44,833 nucleotides of DNA from Actinomycetota bacterium (lineage in GTDB: Bacteria; Actinomycetota; Actinomycetes; Mycobacteriales; Micromonosporaceae). The first letter of the stretch is position 1. The number at the start of each line of letters is the position of its first letter. The translations under genes were made by a program, and so were the position numbers. Under the pieces are notes generated by a model that searched no databases, was not told where the DNA came from, and saw nothing but the letters and a program-made list of their open reading frames with translations. Below, one piece after another: positions 1-7,818 of this stretch. Location of the stretch: the NCBI GenBank assembly GCA_005885555.1, contig VAWN01000001.1, forward strand, positions 1-44,833. The letters are read 5' to 3'.

Positions 1-1
1 G

Positions 2-331
2 CTGGACTCGGCGCCCGACGCGGACGTGATGCTGGTCGCGCACACCGGCGTGGACCACCTGCTCACCGTCGCCGACGTGTGGCGGGAACTGCCGATGGAC
101 AAGCACATCACGATGCAGTGGTGGCTGGAGCCGGCGTCGGCGGTACCGGCCGCACCCGACGAGCGCGTCGAATGGCTGTACCACTGGTGGGCGCGCATCG
201 ACGCCTGGATCGAGGAGAACCGTGCTGAGACGTTGGCGCTCGCTGCGCTCGCGCGGCGCCGAGGCTCCCCAGACGACGCCTTCCCTCGTCGCTGCGCTCC
301 TCAGTCCAGACGCCGTCCGCCCCGGCGCTGA
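2..331 (+). CDS. C-terminal part of a PlsC-like acyltransferase (5' truncated by the window)
   Basis: The reading frame is open from base 2 and ends with TGA at 329-331. The visible residues (VMLVAHTGVDHLLTVADVW, then WLYHWWARIDAWIEENR) resemble the C-terminus of actinobacterial 1-acyl-sn-glycerol-3-phosphate acyltransferases, which transfer an acyl chain to lysophosphatidate at the membrane; this is by recall of the family. The HxxxxD catalytic motif would lie upstream and is not visible. The last roughly 32 residues (from about [10 protein letters not shown]) are Arg/Pro-rich, low-complexity, and encoded by the dispersed repeat and tandem duplication that begin near base 230, so the natural C-terminus has probably been replaced by read-through into repeat DNA. 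Family assignment is moderately sure; exact substrate is unknown. Confidence 0.6.
   Translation: MDSAPDADVMLVAHTGVDHLLTVADVWRELPMDKHITMQWWLEPASAVPAAPDERVEWLYHWWARIDAWIEENRAETLALAALARRRGSPDDAFPRRCAPQSRRRPPRR
233..252 (+). repeat. Dispersed GCGCTCGCTGCGCTCGC repeat, copy 1
   Basis: The 20 bases are identical to those at 491-510 and 16426-16445. The core GCGCTCGCTGCGCTCGC is itself an imperfect palindrome. This copy lies inside the 3' end of the acyltransferase frame. It looks like a small intergenic, possibly extragenic-palindromic, element. Confidence 0.6.
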
Positions 332-333
332 CG

Positions 334-353
334 TTGACGCTCGCTGCGCTCGC
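334..353 (+). repeat. Dispersed GCTCGCTGCGCTCGC repeat, variant copy in unit A
   Basis: This differs from the other three copies by one base (TTGACGC instead of TTGGCGC). It lies in the first unit of the 157-bp tandem duplication, immediately before the stop codon of the duplicated receptor tail. Confidence 0.55.
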
Positions 354-490
354 TACAGCCGGAACCGCGCCGCCAACGCGTGCAGCTCGCTGCTCCTGTG
401 CGTCAGTTCGGCGGCCGCAGGCTCCCCGGACGACGCCTTCCCTCGTCGCTGCGCTCCTCAGTCCAGACGCCGTCCGCCGCGGCGCTGACG

Positions 491-510
491 TTGGCGCTCG
501 CTGCGCTCGC
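491..510 (+). repeat. Dispersed GCGCTCGCTGCGCTCGC repeat, copy at the receptor 3' end
   Basis: This is identical to the copies at 233-252 and 16426-16445. Its last base is the first base of the minus-strand stop codon (TAG, 510-512) of the chemotaxis receptor. All copies in this window lie at gene 3' ends. Confidence 0.6.
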
Positions 511-2123
511 TACAGCCGGAACCGCGCCACCACCGCGTGCAGCTCGCTGCTCATGTGCGTCAGTTCGGCGGCCGCGTCCTGGGACTGGCCGACCCCGGCC
601 ATCGTCGTCGCGGCCGCCCGCGCCACCCCGGCGATGTTCGCCGCGATCTCCCGGCTGCTGTCCGCCGCCTGTGCCACGTTGCGGTTCATCTCGCTGGTCG
701 TCGCGCTCTGCTCCTCGACCGCGGCGGCGATGATGTTCTGGTAGTCGCTGATCCGGCCGACGATGCTGACGATCTGCTCGATCGCCTGTACCGCGTTGGT
801 GGTGTCGGCCTGGATCGCGTCCACCCGGCGGGTGATGTCGTCGGTCGCCTTGGCGGTCTCGCCGGCCAGGTCCTTGACCTCCCCGGCGACCACCGCGAAC
901 CCCTTGCCCGCCTCGCCGGCCCGCGCCGCCTCGATGGTGGCGTTGAGCGCCAGCAGGTTGGTCTGCTCCGCGATGGCCGTAATGATCTTCACGACGTTGC
1001 CGATCTCCTGCGACGACACGCCGAGCTTGGCGACCGTGGCGTTGGTCTGCTCGGCCACCGAGACCGCCTGGGCGGCAACCGTGGCCGCCTCGCTGGCGTT
1101 GCTGGAGATCTCCTTGATCGACTCGCCCATTTCGCCGCCGCCGAGGGACACGCTGTCCACGTTTCCGGACACCTGTTCGGCGGCGCGTGCGACGACGCTG
1201 GCCTGGCTGCTCGCCTCCTGCGCGGAACCGGCGATCTCGGTGGAGACCGCGGACAGCTCTTCGGACGCCGACGCGAGGGCGGCGGCGTGCCCGGCGAGCG
1301 CCGACATCGTGGTGTGCAGCGAGGCCGCGGTGTTGTCCAGCGCCGTGCCCAACCGGCCCAGCTCGTCACCGGTACCAAGGCCTGCCTGTGCGGTGAGGTC
1401 GCCCTGCTCCAGCCGGCCCAGGGCGCCGACCACGACGCCGAGCGGCCGGACCACCGAGCGGGTGGCCCAGACGGCCAGCACCACCGCGAGCAGCAGGGCC
1501 ACCACCAGCGTGGCGCCGAGGACCAGGAGGCTGGTCCGTTCCACGCGGGCGGCCTGGGTGCGCAGCGCCGCCATCCGGCCGTTCACCGACTTCTCCAGGG
1601 TCGTCGCGGTGTCCAGCACCTTGGTGTACGCGCCGGCCGCGTCGCCGCCGTTGACGCTCGACATCGCCCTGGCGCGGGCCGCCTGGTTGTCCGCGCGCAG
1701 CCAGTCCATCACCCGGTCGTCCCAGGTGAAGAAGTTGTCCCAGGCCGGGCGCAGCTGCGCCCAGGCGGTCCGCTCGGCCGGCGTCATGTCGGCGGTGTGC
1801 GCGGAGTCGAGGACCTGGTACAGCACCTTCTTGTCGGCCAGTTCGCCCTTGCGGTTGTACCCGTCGGGGCCCAGCGCGTATCCGGCCCCGAACGCGCCCG
1901 CGTCGGCCACCACCAGCCCCTGCCAGCCGGTCACGTCGGAGGCGTAGAACTTGGCCAGCTGCACGTCGTCCTTGACCAGTTCGAGCTGGGCGATCCGCTG
2001 GTCGATGCCGCGCTGCTGGGCCATGCCCCACCAGCCCGCTCCGGCCGCCACGACGATGAGGATCGCCAGCACCAGGAAGGAACCACCCAGTCGCCGGCCC
2101 ACCCCGGCGCGTCGAATCTCCAC
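510..2123 (-). CDS. Methyl-accepting chemotaxis protein, 537 aa
   Basis: This is a membrane chemoreceptor. The GTG at 2123 (protein [15 protein letters not shown]) is chosen because it places a short basic N-terminus before the first membrane helix and leaves 82 bp to the divergent exporter; the longer frame would run through that gene's start. TM1 is at about 15-34, an extracytoplasmic four-helix-bundle-type sensor at about 35-195, TM2 at about 197-220 and a HAMP domain at about 221-270. The signalling hairpin tip [20 protein letters not shown] lies near residues 383-402, followed by [11 protein letters not shown]. This is the canonical contact site for CheA/CheW. The C-terminus ends HAVVARFRL with no CheR-binding NWETF-type pentapeptide. 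No other chemotaxis genes lie nearby, so the ligand is unknown. The 3' end is partly duplicated next door (262-418). Confidence 0.93.
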   Translation of the reverse strand: MEIRRAGVGRRLGGSFLVLAILIVVAAGAGWWGMAQQRGIDQRIAQLELVKDDVQLAKFYASDVTGWQGLVVADAGAFGAGYALGPDGYNRKGELADKKVLYQVLDSAHTADMTPAERTAWAQLRPAWDNFFTWDDRVMDWLRADNQAARARAMSSVNGGDAAGAYTKVLDTATTLEKSVNGRMAALRTQAARVERTSLLVLGATLVVALLLAVVLAVWATRSVVRPLGVVVGALGRLEQGDLTAQAGLGTGDELGRLGTALDNTAASLHTTMSALAGHAAALASASEELSAVSTEIAGSAQEASSQASVVARAAEQVSGNVDSVSLGGGEMGESIKEISSNASEAATVAAQAVSVAEQTNATVAKLGVSSQEIGNVVKIITAIAEQTNLLALNATIEAARAGEAGKGFAVVAGEVKDLAGETAKATDDITRRVDAIQADTTNAVQAIEQIVSIVGRISDYQNIIAAAVEEQSATTSEMNRNVAQAADSSREIAANIAGVARAAATTMAGVGQSQDAAAELTHMSSELHAVVARFRL

Positions 2124-2167
2124 GAAACCACCATATCCGCGCGAAAGCCGTCCGGTTCGGTGATGAC

Positions 2168-2185
2168 TAGACTGGTCCGCGGACC
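2168..2185 (+). promoter_or_regulatory. Candidate -10 (TAGACT) followed by a perfect 12-bp palindrome upstream of the MFS gene
   Basis: TAGACT at 2168-2173 is followed directly by the perfect palindrome GGTCCGCGGACC at 2174-2185, 20 bp before the exporter ATG, in the divergent region shared with the receptor gene. A regulator bound here would sit over the transcription start. No regulator gene is adjacent. No good -35 is visible. Confidence 0.35.
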
Positions 2186-2205
2186 GGAAGCGATTGGCGG
2201 GGTAG

Positions 2206-3909
2206 ATGAGCTCTGTGGCGGACACCGCCCCGGCGGGCGGGGCACAGCTCAGTCACCGTCAGATCCTGGAAGTGCTGTCCGGCCTCATGCTCGGCATGTT
2301 CCTCGCCGCGCTGGACCAGACGATCGTCGCCTCGGCGATCCGTACCATCGGCGACGACCTGCACGGCCTGAGCATCCAGGCGTGGGTCACCACCGCCTAC
2401 CTCATCACCGCGACGATCAGCACCCCGCTGTACGGCAAGCTGTCCGACATCTACGGCCGCAAACCGTTCTTCCTCACCGCCATCACCATCTTCGTCCTCG
2501 GCTCGGCGGCCTGCGCGTTCGCCCAGTCGATGTACCAGCTCGCCGCCTTCCGCGCGGTACAGGGACTGGGCGCCGGCGGCCTGTTCTCCCTGGCGCTGGC
2601 CATCATCGGCGACATCGTGCCGCCCCGGGAACGGGCGCGGTACCAGGGCTACTTCCTCGCCGTGTTCGGCACCTCCAGCGTGCTCGGTCCGGTCATCGGC
2701 GGCTTCTTCGCCGGCAGCGCACCGATCCTGCACGTGACCGGCTGGCGGTGGGTGTTCCTGGTCAACGTACCCATCGGCGTCGTCGCGCTGGCCGTCGTCG
2801 CCAGGGTGCTCAACATCCCGCACACCCGGCGCGAGCACCGCATCGACGTGTTCGGCGCGGTGGCCATCACCGTGTGCCTGACGCCCCTGCTGATCGTCGC
2901 GGAGCAGGGCCGCATCTGGGGCTGGACCTCGGACCGCGCGCTCGTCTGCTACGTGGTCGGCGCGGTCGGCCTGATCGCCTTCCTGATCACCGAGAGGCTC
3001 GTCGGCGAAGACGCGCTGATCCCGCTGCGGATGTTCCGCAACGCCACGTTCAGCCTGACGTCGGTCGTCGGGTTCCTCATCGGCATGGGCATGTTCGGCG
3101 GGCTGATCTGCCTGCCGCTGTACCTGCAGATCGTGCGCGACGCGACCCCGACGAAGTCCGGCCTGCTGCTGTTGCCGCTGACCGCCGGCATCATGCTCGG
3201 CTCGGTGGTGTCCGGTCAGCTGATCAGCCGCACCGGACGGTACAAGATCTACCCGATCGCCGGTACCGCGATGATGGTCGCCGGCATGTGGCTGCTGCAC
3301 ACCGTCAACGAGGTCACGCCGTTCTGGCGGACCAGCCTGTTCATGGCGCTGTTCGGGTTAGGGCTGGGCAACGTGATGCAGCCGATCACGCTGGCCGTGC
3401 AGAACGCGATGCCGCCGCGGGACATCGGCGTGGCCACCTCGTCGGCGACGTTCTTCCGGCAGATGGGCGGCACGGCGGGTACCGCGGTGTTCCTGTCGGT
3501 GCTGTTCTCCACCGTCAGCGACAAGATCGGCGGCGCGTTCCGGGCCGCCGCGCGGACGCCGCAGTTCCAGGCGGCGGTCAGCGACCCGGCCGTCTCGACC
3601 CGGCCGGAGAACCAGCCGGTCATCCACCTCCTGCGCAGCGGCGGCCAGGTCAGCGGCTCGGCGATCAACGACACCTCGTTCATCCAGAAGCTCGACCCGA
3701 TCCTCGCCCAGCCGTTCAAGGTCGGGTTCTCCGCGGCGATGGACAACGTGTTCGTGCTCGGCGCCGTGGTACTGACCGTGGCGTTCCTGTTCGTCATCTT
3801 CCTGCCGCAGGTCCCGCTGCGTACCCAGTCGGCCATGGCCGCCCGGGAGCCCGCGTCGCCGCTCGGTGAGCGGCCGGTGGAGCCCGCTGCTGAGCTGCCG
3901 GCGGACTGA
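2206..3909 (+). CDS. MFS drug/metabolite exporter, DHA2 (EmrB/QacA) family, 567 aa
   Basis: This is a proton-driven multidrug or metabolite exporter of the inner membrane with about 14 predicted helices. Family motifs are visible: [17 protein letters not shown] in TM1 (DHA2 motif D1), [13 protein letters not shown] (motif A, loop 2-3), [12 protein letters not shown] (motif B) and the Gly-rich antiporter motif region [14 protein letters not shown] (motif C). A large extracytoplasmic segment (about residues 440-490, [14 protein letters not shown] and following) precedes the last helix, as is usual in this subfamily. The ATG at 2206 follows a GGCGGGG ribosome-binding site at 2196-2202. It is followed 4 bp later by the small membrane protein gene, so the two may be co-transcribed. 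The substrate is not predictable. Confidence 0.92.
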   Translation: MSSVADTAPAGGAQLSHRQILEVLSGLMLGMFLAALDQTIVASAIRTIGDDLHGLSIQAWVTTAYLITATISTPLYGKLSDIYGRKPFFLTAITIFVLGSAACAFAQSMYQLAAFRAVQGLGAGGLFSLALAIIGDIVPPRERARYQGYFLAVFGTSSVLGPVIGGFFAGSAPILHVTGWRWVFLVNVPIGVVALAVVARVLNIPHTRREHRIDVFGAVAITVCLTPLLIVAEQGRIWGWTSDRALVCYVVGAVGLIAFLITERLVGEDALIPLRMFRNATFSLTSVVGFLIGMGMFGGLICLPLYLQIVRDATPTKSGLLLLPLTAGIMLGSVVSGQLISRTGRYKIYPIAGTAMMVAGMWLLHTVNEVTPFWRTSLFMALFGLGLGNVMQPITLAVQNAMPPRDIGVATSSATFFRQMGGTAGTAVFLSVLFSTVSDKIGGAFRAAARTPQFQAAVSDPAVSTRPENQPVIHLLRSGGQVSGSAINDTSFIQKLDPILAQPFKVGFSAAMDNVFVLGAVVLTVAFLFVIFLPQVPLRTQSAMAAREPASPLGERPVEPAAELPAD

Positions 3910-3913
3910 TGGC

Positions 3914-4306
3914 ATGCGCCGTTTCCTGACCCCCCGGTGGCTGGCGCGCCATGCCGCGCTGGTCGTCCTGGTGGGGGCGTTCCTCGCGCTGGGCTGGTGG
4001 CAGCTCGGCCGGGCGCGGGCGGGCAACGTGCTCAGCTACGGGTACGCCGTGGAGTGGCCGCTGTTCGCGCTGTTCGTCGTCTTCGTGTGGTCCCGCGAGG
4101 TCCGCGACGAGCTGCGCGCGGGGCCGCCACCGCCGCCCACCCCGGCGGTACCCGACGATCTGCGCATCGAGGTACCGCGGCGCGCGCCGGTACCCATCGA
4201 GGAGGACGCCGCGACCGGCGCCTACAACGAGTACCTCGCCTGGCTGGCCGCGCACCCGGAGGCCCGGCCCGGCGACGCTAGCCGGCCGGGTTCCGGCACA
4301 GCCTGA
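3914..4306 (+). CDS. Small membrane protein with SURF1-like first helix, 130 aa
   Basis: The ATG at 3914 lies 4 bp after the exporter stop; a longer in-frame start at 3866 would overlap the exporter and lacks support. The N-terminus RFLTPRWLARHAALVVLVGA followed by LGWWQLGRARAGN resembles the first transmembrane segment of SURF1-type cytochrome oxidase assembly proteins. A second hydrophobic stretch (WPLFALFVVFVWS) follows. The cytoplasmic tail is Pro/Arg/acid-rich and ends near YNEYLAWLAAHPEA, a pattern I recall from a widespread uncharacterised actinobacterial family. Its 3' end overlaps the convergent GH13 gene by 29 bp. Function is unknown; a role in oxidase assembly is only a guess from the helix similarity. 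Confidence 0.75.
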   Translation: MRRFLTPRWLARHAALVVLVGAFLALGWWQLGRARAGNVLSYGYAVEWPLFALFVVFVWSREVRDELRAGPPPPPTPAVPDDLRIEVPRRAPVPIEEDAATGAYNEYLAWLAAHPEARPGDASRPGSGTA

Positions 4307-5924
4307 TCCACCGGTACCCGTAGCGGCCCAGCTCCAGCTCCGCGAGCCCGTCGACGGGCTGGTCCGGCTGGTCGCCGAACACCTGGTTCGGGTGGTCGGC
4401 GTCGAGGTCCACTGTGGACAGATCGACGGTGCACGGCGTCTCGCCGAGGTTGTGCAGGAACAGCATGCTGCCCGGCGGCCCGTCCGCGCGGTGCACGAAG
4501 ACACCGGGCGGGAGCTTCACGTCGACCGGGGTACAGGTGCCGGCGCCGACCTCCGGGCTCTCCCGCAGCGTGTGGATCATCCGCTCGAACCAGGCGAGCA
4601 GCGAGCCCGGGTCGTGCCGCTGGTCGGTGACGTTGACCTTCTCGTATCCGTACTCCCCGCCGGAGATGACCGGCCGCACCAGCTTGTCCGCCGCGCTGAA
4701 CCCGCCGTTCGCCGCCTCGGACCACTGCATCGGGGTGCGGATCACCTCCCGGTCGGGCAGCGACAGGTCCTCGCCCATGCCGATCTCCTCGCCGTACCGC
4801 AGCACCGGGGTACCCCGCAGGGTGAACTGCAGCGAGTACGCCATCTCCAGCCGCGCCCGGTCGCCGCCGAGCATCGGCGCGAGCCGGCGCCGGATGCCCC
4901 GGTCGTACAGCCGCATCGACGGCTGCGGCCCGAACTTCGCGAACACCTCGTTGCGCTGCTCCGCGGTGAGCCGGGACAGGTCGATCTCGTCGTGGTTGCG
5001 CAGGAACGTGGCCCACTGCGCGCCGGGCGGCAGGCCCGGCGTGTTGCGCAGCGCCTCCAGGATCGGCTCCGGATCCTGCCGCGCGAGGGCGAGGACCAGC
5101 CGGCCGTTGAGCAGGAAGTCGAACAGCATGTGCAGCCGGTTGCCCGAGCCGCCCTCGTCGCCGAAGTACCGCACGATCAGGTCGGGCGCAACGTTCGCCT
5201 CGGCCAGCAGCACCGCGTCGCCGCGCCGCCACGAGGTGTACTGGCGCAGTTCGGTCAGGAACCCGTAGTCCTCCGGCGAGCTGGGGTTGCCCGGCTCGGT
5301 CAGCTCGATGACGAACGGCGCCGCGTCGATGCGGAACCCGGCCACGCCGAGCTGCAGCCAGAACCCCATGATTTTCTTCATCTCCGCGCGCACCGCCGGG
5401 TTGCGCACGTTCAGGTCCGGCTGGAAGTCGTAGAAGCGGTGGTAGTACCACGCCTTCGCGCGCCTGCTGTACGACCAGGTGTCGTGCTGCTCGCCGGGGA
5501 ACACCATGCCCTGGAACCGGTCCGCCGGCTCGTCGCGCGACCAGACGTACCAGTCGCGGTACCGCGAGTCCGGCGAGGAGACGGCGTCGAGGAACCACGG
5601 GTGCTGGTCGGAGGTGTGGTTGACGACGAGGTCGATGATGACCCGGATGCCGCGGTTCTCCGCCTGGTGCAACAGTTCCGCGAAGTCGCCGAGGCTGCCC
5701 AGCCGCGGGTCGACCGTGTAGAAGTCGGTCACGTCGTACCCGTCGTCCCGGCGCGGCGACGGGTGGATCGGGTTGAGCCACAGGCAGGTGACGCCGAGCC
5801 GGTACAGGTAGTCCAGCCGGCCGATCAGGCCACGGAAGTCACCGACCCCGTCGCCGTCGGAGTCGGCGAACGTCTCCACGTCCAGGCAGTAGATGACCGC
5901 TTCGTCGTACCAGTGCTCGCTCAC
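4278..5924 (-). CDS. GH13 alpha-amylase-family enzyme, trehalose-synthase-like, 548 aa
   Basis: This is a cytoplasmic (no signal peptide) GH13 enzyme. Conserved region I is DLVVNHTSDQH (about 117-127). The nucleophile Asp is in GFRIDAAPF (about 195-203), the acid/base Glu in LLAEANVAP (about 239-247) and the third acid in FLRNHDEID (about 307-315). The start MSEHWYDEAVIYCLDVETFA, the DGDGVGDFRGL calcium loop and NPIHPSPRRDDGYDV match the maltose-to-trehalose isomerase (TreS) side of GH13. The C-terminal beta domain is short (ends near residue 548) and no maltokinase is fused or adjacent. Substrate could instead be sucrose or an oligosaccharide. ATG at 5924; the 3' end overlaps the convergent small membrane gene. 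Confidence 0.85.
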   Translation of the reverse strand: MSEHWYDEAVIYCLDVETFADSDGDGVGDFRGLIGRLDYLYRLGVTCLWLNPIHPSPRRDDGYDVTDFYTVDPRLGSLGDFAELLHQAENRGIRVIIDLVVNHTSDQHPWFLDAVSSPDSRYRDWYVWSRDEPADRFQGMVFPGEQHDTWSYSRRAKAWYYHRFYDFQPDLNVRNPAVRAEMKKIMGFWLQLGVAGFRIDAAPFVIELTEPGNPSSPEDYGFLTELRQYTSWRRGDAVLLAEANVAPDLIVRYFGDEGGSGNRLHMLFDFLLNGRLVLALARQDPEPILEALRNTPGLPPGAQWATFLRNHDEIDLSRLTAEQRNEVFAKFGPQPSMRLYDRGIRRRLAPMLGGDRARLEMAYSLQFTLRGTPVLRYGEEIGMGEDLSLPDREVIRTPMQWSEAANGGFSAADKLVRPVISGGEYGYEKVNVTDQRHDPGSLLAWFERMIHTLRESPEVGAGTCTPVDVKLPPGVFVHRADGPPGSMLFLHNLGETPCTVDLSTVDLDADHPNQVFGDQPDQPVDGLAELELGRYGYRWIRLCRNPAG

Positions 5925-5958
5925 GCGACCCTCGTTCCCGGCCCGGCCGGCGGGGAAA

Positions 5959-6444
5959 CTACCAGGTGCCCCACCGGAACCAGGCCCGCGCCGCCCGGGT
6001 GCACAGCAACGCGACGTACAGCAGCGGTAGCACCAGCCCGAGGAGTACCTGCTCGTCCTGGTACCGCCACGCCTCGTAGAGCGTCGCTCCGATGCTGAGC
6101 ATGGCCAGCGTCAGTACCGTCATCCGCGCCCACTGCTGCCCGCGCTGCAGCGAGCGGGCGATGATGAGCCACATCAGCGCGAGTACCGCGAGTCCGACCG
6201 CCATCACCGTGACGGCCTGCCCGTCGGCGATGCGCTCGCGCACCGCGGGCGGCACCTGGATCCGGTTCTCGTCGATGATCCGCCCGTGGCCGTACCGCAG
6301 CAGCACGATACCGGCGGCGCCGAGCAGCACCAGCAGCCCGGCCACGTACTGGCACAGCGCCACGAGGTGTACCGAGGCAGGCGCCGTCACCCGCCGGTAG
6401 TTCGCCACCATCGCCGGTCTGCCGTAGTGCGCCGGGTACCCCAT
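5959..6444 (-). CDS. Four-helix membrane protein of unknown function, 161 aa
   Basis: I do not recognise the family. Four hydrophobic segments are visible: VALCQYVAGLLVLLGAAGIV, VTVMAVGLAVLALMWLIIA, MTVLTLAMLSIGATLYEAW and VLLGLVLPLLYVALLC. A polar extracytoplasmic loop (RYGHGRIIDENRIQVPPAV) lies between the first and second. The topology and RSLQRGQQWAR before TM3 recall small DUF-type actinobacterial membrane proteins. The ATG at 6444 has only a poorly spaced GAGGG; the ATG at 6411 (MVANYRRV) is a reasonable alternative. It lies 34 bp upstream of the GH13 gene in the same direction and may be co-transcribed with it. Confidence 0.7.
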   Translation of the reverse strand: MGYPAHYGRPAMVANYRRVTAPASVHLVALCQYVAGLLVLLGAAGIVLLRYGHGRIIDENRIQVPPAVRERIADGQAVTVMAVGLAVLALMWLIIARSLQRGQQWARMTVLTLAMLSIGATLYEAWRYQDEQVLLGLVLPLLYVALLCTRAARAWFRWGTW

Positions 6445-6497
6445 CCCTCGAATGTGACCTGCCGGTGCAACCCGCGTCGGTCACGAATTGGCCGCCG

Positions 6498-6503
6498 TAC
6501 ACT
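6498..6503 (+). promoter_or_regulatory. Candidate -10 hexamer (TACACT) for zur
   Basis: TACACT at 6498-6503 matches the TANNNT consensus and lies about 80 bp upstream of the favoured zur start, before the 27-bp repeats. No -35 match is visible at the expected spacing, and I see no Zur-box-like palindrome here, so autoregulation is not evident. Confidence 0.3.
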
Positions 6504-6518
6504 GGGAGATCGCTGATG

Positions 6519-6578
6519 AGGAGGCAGGGCCTCGCGGAGCGAACCAGGAGGCAGGGCCTCGCGGAGCGAACCAGGAGG
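6519..6578 (+). repeat. 27-bp tandem repeat with three Shine-Dalgarno copies (leader of zur)
   Basis: Two perfect 27-bp units (6519-6545 and 6546-6572) are followed by the first seven bases of a third (6573-6579). Each unit begins AGGAGGC, so three consecutive ribosome-binding sites precede zur. Because 27 is a multiple of three, the frame is open through the repeats and would encode a 9-residue repeat (EAGPRGANQ) if translation began further upstream. Confidence 0.85.
6573..6578 (+). promoter_or_regulatory. Ribosome-binding site deciding the zur start
   Basis: AGGAGG at 6573-6578 is 5 bp from TTG 6584. This is the best-spaced site in the leader and places the start just before the conserved MARNTRQRAEVLALL segment. 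Confidence 0.6.
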
Positions 6579-6583
6579 CACGG

Positions 6584-6991
6584 TTGACCCGCCCGACGCC
6601 AGGGATGGCGCGCAACACCCGGCAGCGCGCCGAGGTGCTCGCGCTGCTCGCCGGTACGGACGAGTTCCGCAGCGCCCAGCAGTTGCACGCCCAGCTCCGC
6701 CAGGCCGGCTCCGGGGTCGGCCTGACCACGGTGTACCGGACCCTGCAGATCCTCGCCGACGCCGGTGAGGTCGACCAGATGCGGCTGCCCGACGGCGAGC
6801 AGCTGTACCGGCGGTGCAGCCGCAGCCAGCACCACCACCATCTGGTCTGCCGGGTCTGCGGCCGGACCGAGGAGGTCGAGGGGCCGGCGGTGGAGAAGTG
6901 GGCGGAGAAGGTGGCCGCCGAGCACGGCTTCACCGAGGTCGGCCACACGATCGAGATCTTCGGCCGGTGCGCGGCGTGCGCCGGACGGTGA
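6584..6991 (+). CDS. zur: Zur, Fur-family zinc uptake regulator, 135 aa
   Basis: This is a zinc-responsive repressor. The TTG at 6584 is chosen because AGGAGG lies 5 bp upstream; a downstream ATG (6605) is possible. The winged helix includes NTRQRAEVLALLAGTDEFRS and the recognition helix GLTTVYRTLQ (about 46-55). Metal ligands are visible: a HHHH cluster (83-86), CRVC (C89, C92) and CAAC (C129, C132), the structural Cys4 zinc site. The pattern RRCS, HHHHLVCR and HTIEIFG closely matches my memory of mycobacterial Zur (FurB). The stop overlaps the GTG of the next ABC ATPase gene (GTGA), so the two are translationally coupled, as expected for zinc-uptake genes under Zur control. Confidence 0.88.
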   Translation: MTRPTPGMARNTRQRAEVLALLAGTDEFRSAQQLHAQLRQAGSGVGLTTVYRTLQILADAGEVDQMRLPDGEQLYRRCSRSQHHHHLVCRVCGRTEEVEGPAVEKWAEKVAAEHGFTEVGHTIEIFGRCAACAGR

Positions 6992-7803
6992 CCGGCCCGC
7001 CGGCCGACCGCCCGCTGGTCGAGGTGCGCGGCGCGACCGCCGTGCTGGGCGGGCGCACCATCTGGTCCGGTGTCGACGCCACGGTCGGGGCGGGCGAGTT
7101 CGTGGCGGTCCTCGGGCCGAACGGGGTCGGCAAGTCGACACTGCTCAAGGCCGTACTCGGGCTGATCCCGCTGGCGTCGGGGACGGTGCGGCTGCCGGCG
7201 GGTGGCCGGCGCGCCGTCGGGTACCTGCCGCAGCGGCGCAGCTTCGACGCGGCGCTGCGGGTACGCGGCTGGGACGTGGTCCGGCTCGGGCTCGACGGGG
7301 ACCGGTGGGGCGTACCGCTGCCGGGCGCGCGGTCCCGGGCCGCCGATGCGCGGGTACGGGAACTGATCGGCCTGGTCGGCGCGGAAGGGTACGCCCAGCG
7401 GCCGATCGGCCAGCTCTCCGGCGGCGAGCAGCAGCGGCTGCTGATCGCGCAGGCGCTGGCCCGCCGGCCTCGGCTGCTCATGCTCGACGAGCCGCTGGAC
7501 AGCCTCGACCTGCCCAACCAGGCCGCGGTCGCCGCGCTGATCAGCAGGATCTGCCGGACCGAGGGGGTGGCCGTCATGATGGTCGCCCACGACGTGAACC
7601 CGATCCTGCCGTACCTCGACTGCGTGATCTACCTCGGCCACGGCGGAGCCGTGTGCGGCAAGCCGGTCGAGGTGATCACCTCCGCGACGCTGACCGAGCT
7701 GTACGGCACGCCGGTCGAGGTGCTCACCGCCTCGGACGGCCGGCTGGTCGTGGTCGGCCAGCCGGAGGCCCCGGCCTACCACACCGACCGGCACGAATCG
7801 TAA
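6988..7803 (+). CDS. Zinc/manganese-type ABC transporter ATPase, 271 aa
   Basis: This is the ATP-hydrolysing subunit of a metal-type ABC importer. Walker A is GPNGVGKST, the Q-loop region is YLPQRRS, the signature is LSGGEQQR, Walker B is RLLMLDEPLDSLD and the H-loop is MMVAHDVNP. The order of these motifs and the PYLDCVIYLGHGG segment resemble ZnuC/SitB-like proteins. GTG 6988 overlaps the zur stop by 4 bp, strong evidence for joint expression. No ZnuB-type permease or ZnuA-type binding protein follows; the next gene, 15 bp on, is a dehydratase. The permease must be elsewhere, or has been lost. Confidence 0.85.
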   Translation: MTGPPADRPLVEVRGATAVLGGRTIWSGVDATVGAGEFVAVLGPNGVGKSTLLKAVLGLIPLASGTVRLPAGGRRAVGYLPQRRSFDAALRVRGWDVVRLGLDGDRWGVPLPGARSRAADARVRELIGLVGAEGYAQRPIGQLSGGEQQRLLIAQALARRPRLLMLDEPLDSLDLPNQAAVAALISRICRTEGVAVMMVAHDVNPILPYLDCVIYLGHGGAVCGKPVEVITSATLTELYGTPVEVLTASDGRLVVVGQPEAPAYHTDRHES

Positions 7804-7818
7804 GGGTACGGTGCGGCC

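Larger units (their letters stand above)
262..575. repeat. Tandem duplication, 2 x 157 bp
   Basis: Unit A (262-418) and unit B (419-575) align end to end with about six mismatches, roughly 96% identity. Each unit contains a CTCGTCGCTGCGCTCCTCAG stretch, the dispersed GCGCTCGC element, and about 66 bases matching the 3' end of the chemotaxis gene. Read on the minus strand, unit A encodes a diverged copy of the receptor's last 20 or so residues ending FRL-stop. Unit B is the real gene end. The unit therefore spans the intergenic region plus the gene terminus. It fills the stretch between the acyltransferase stop and the receptor stop; no gene is present there. Confidence 0.85.

Noticed and set aside
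537-3869. A 1110-codon open frame on the plus strand
   Set aside because: It is antisense to the chemoreceptor and out of frame with the exporter; the translation is Arg/Gly/Pro-rich without domains, a typical high-G+C shadow frame.
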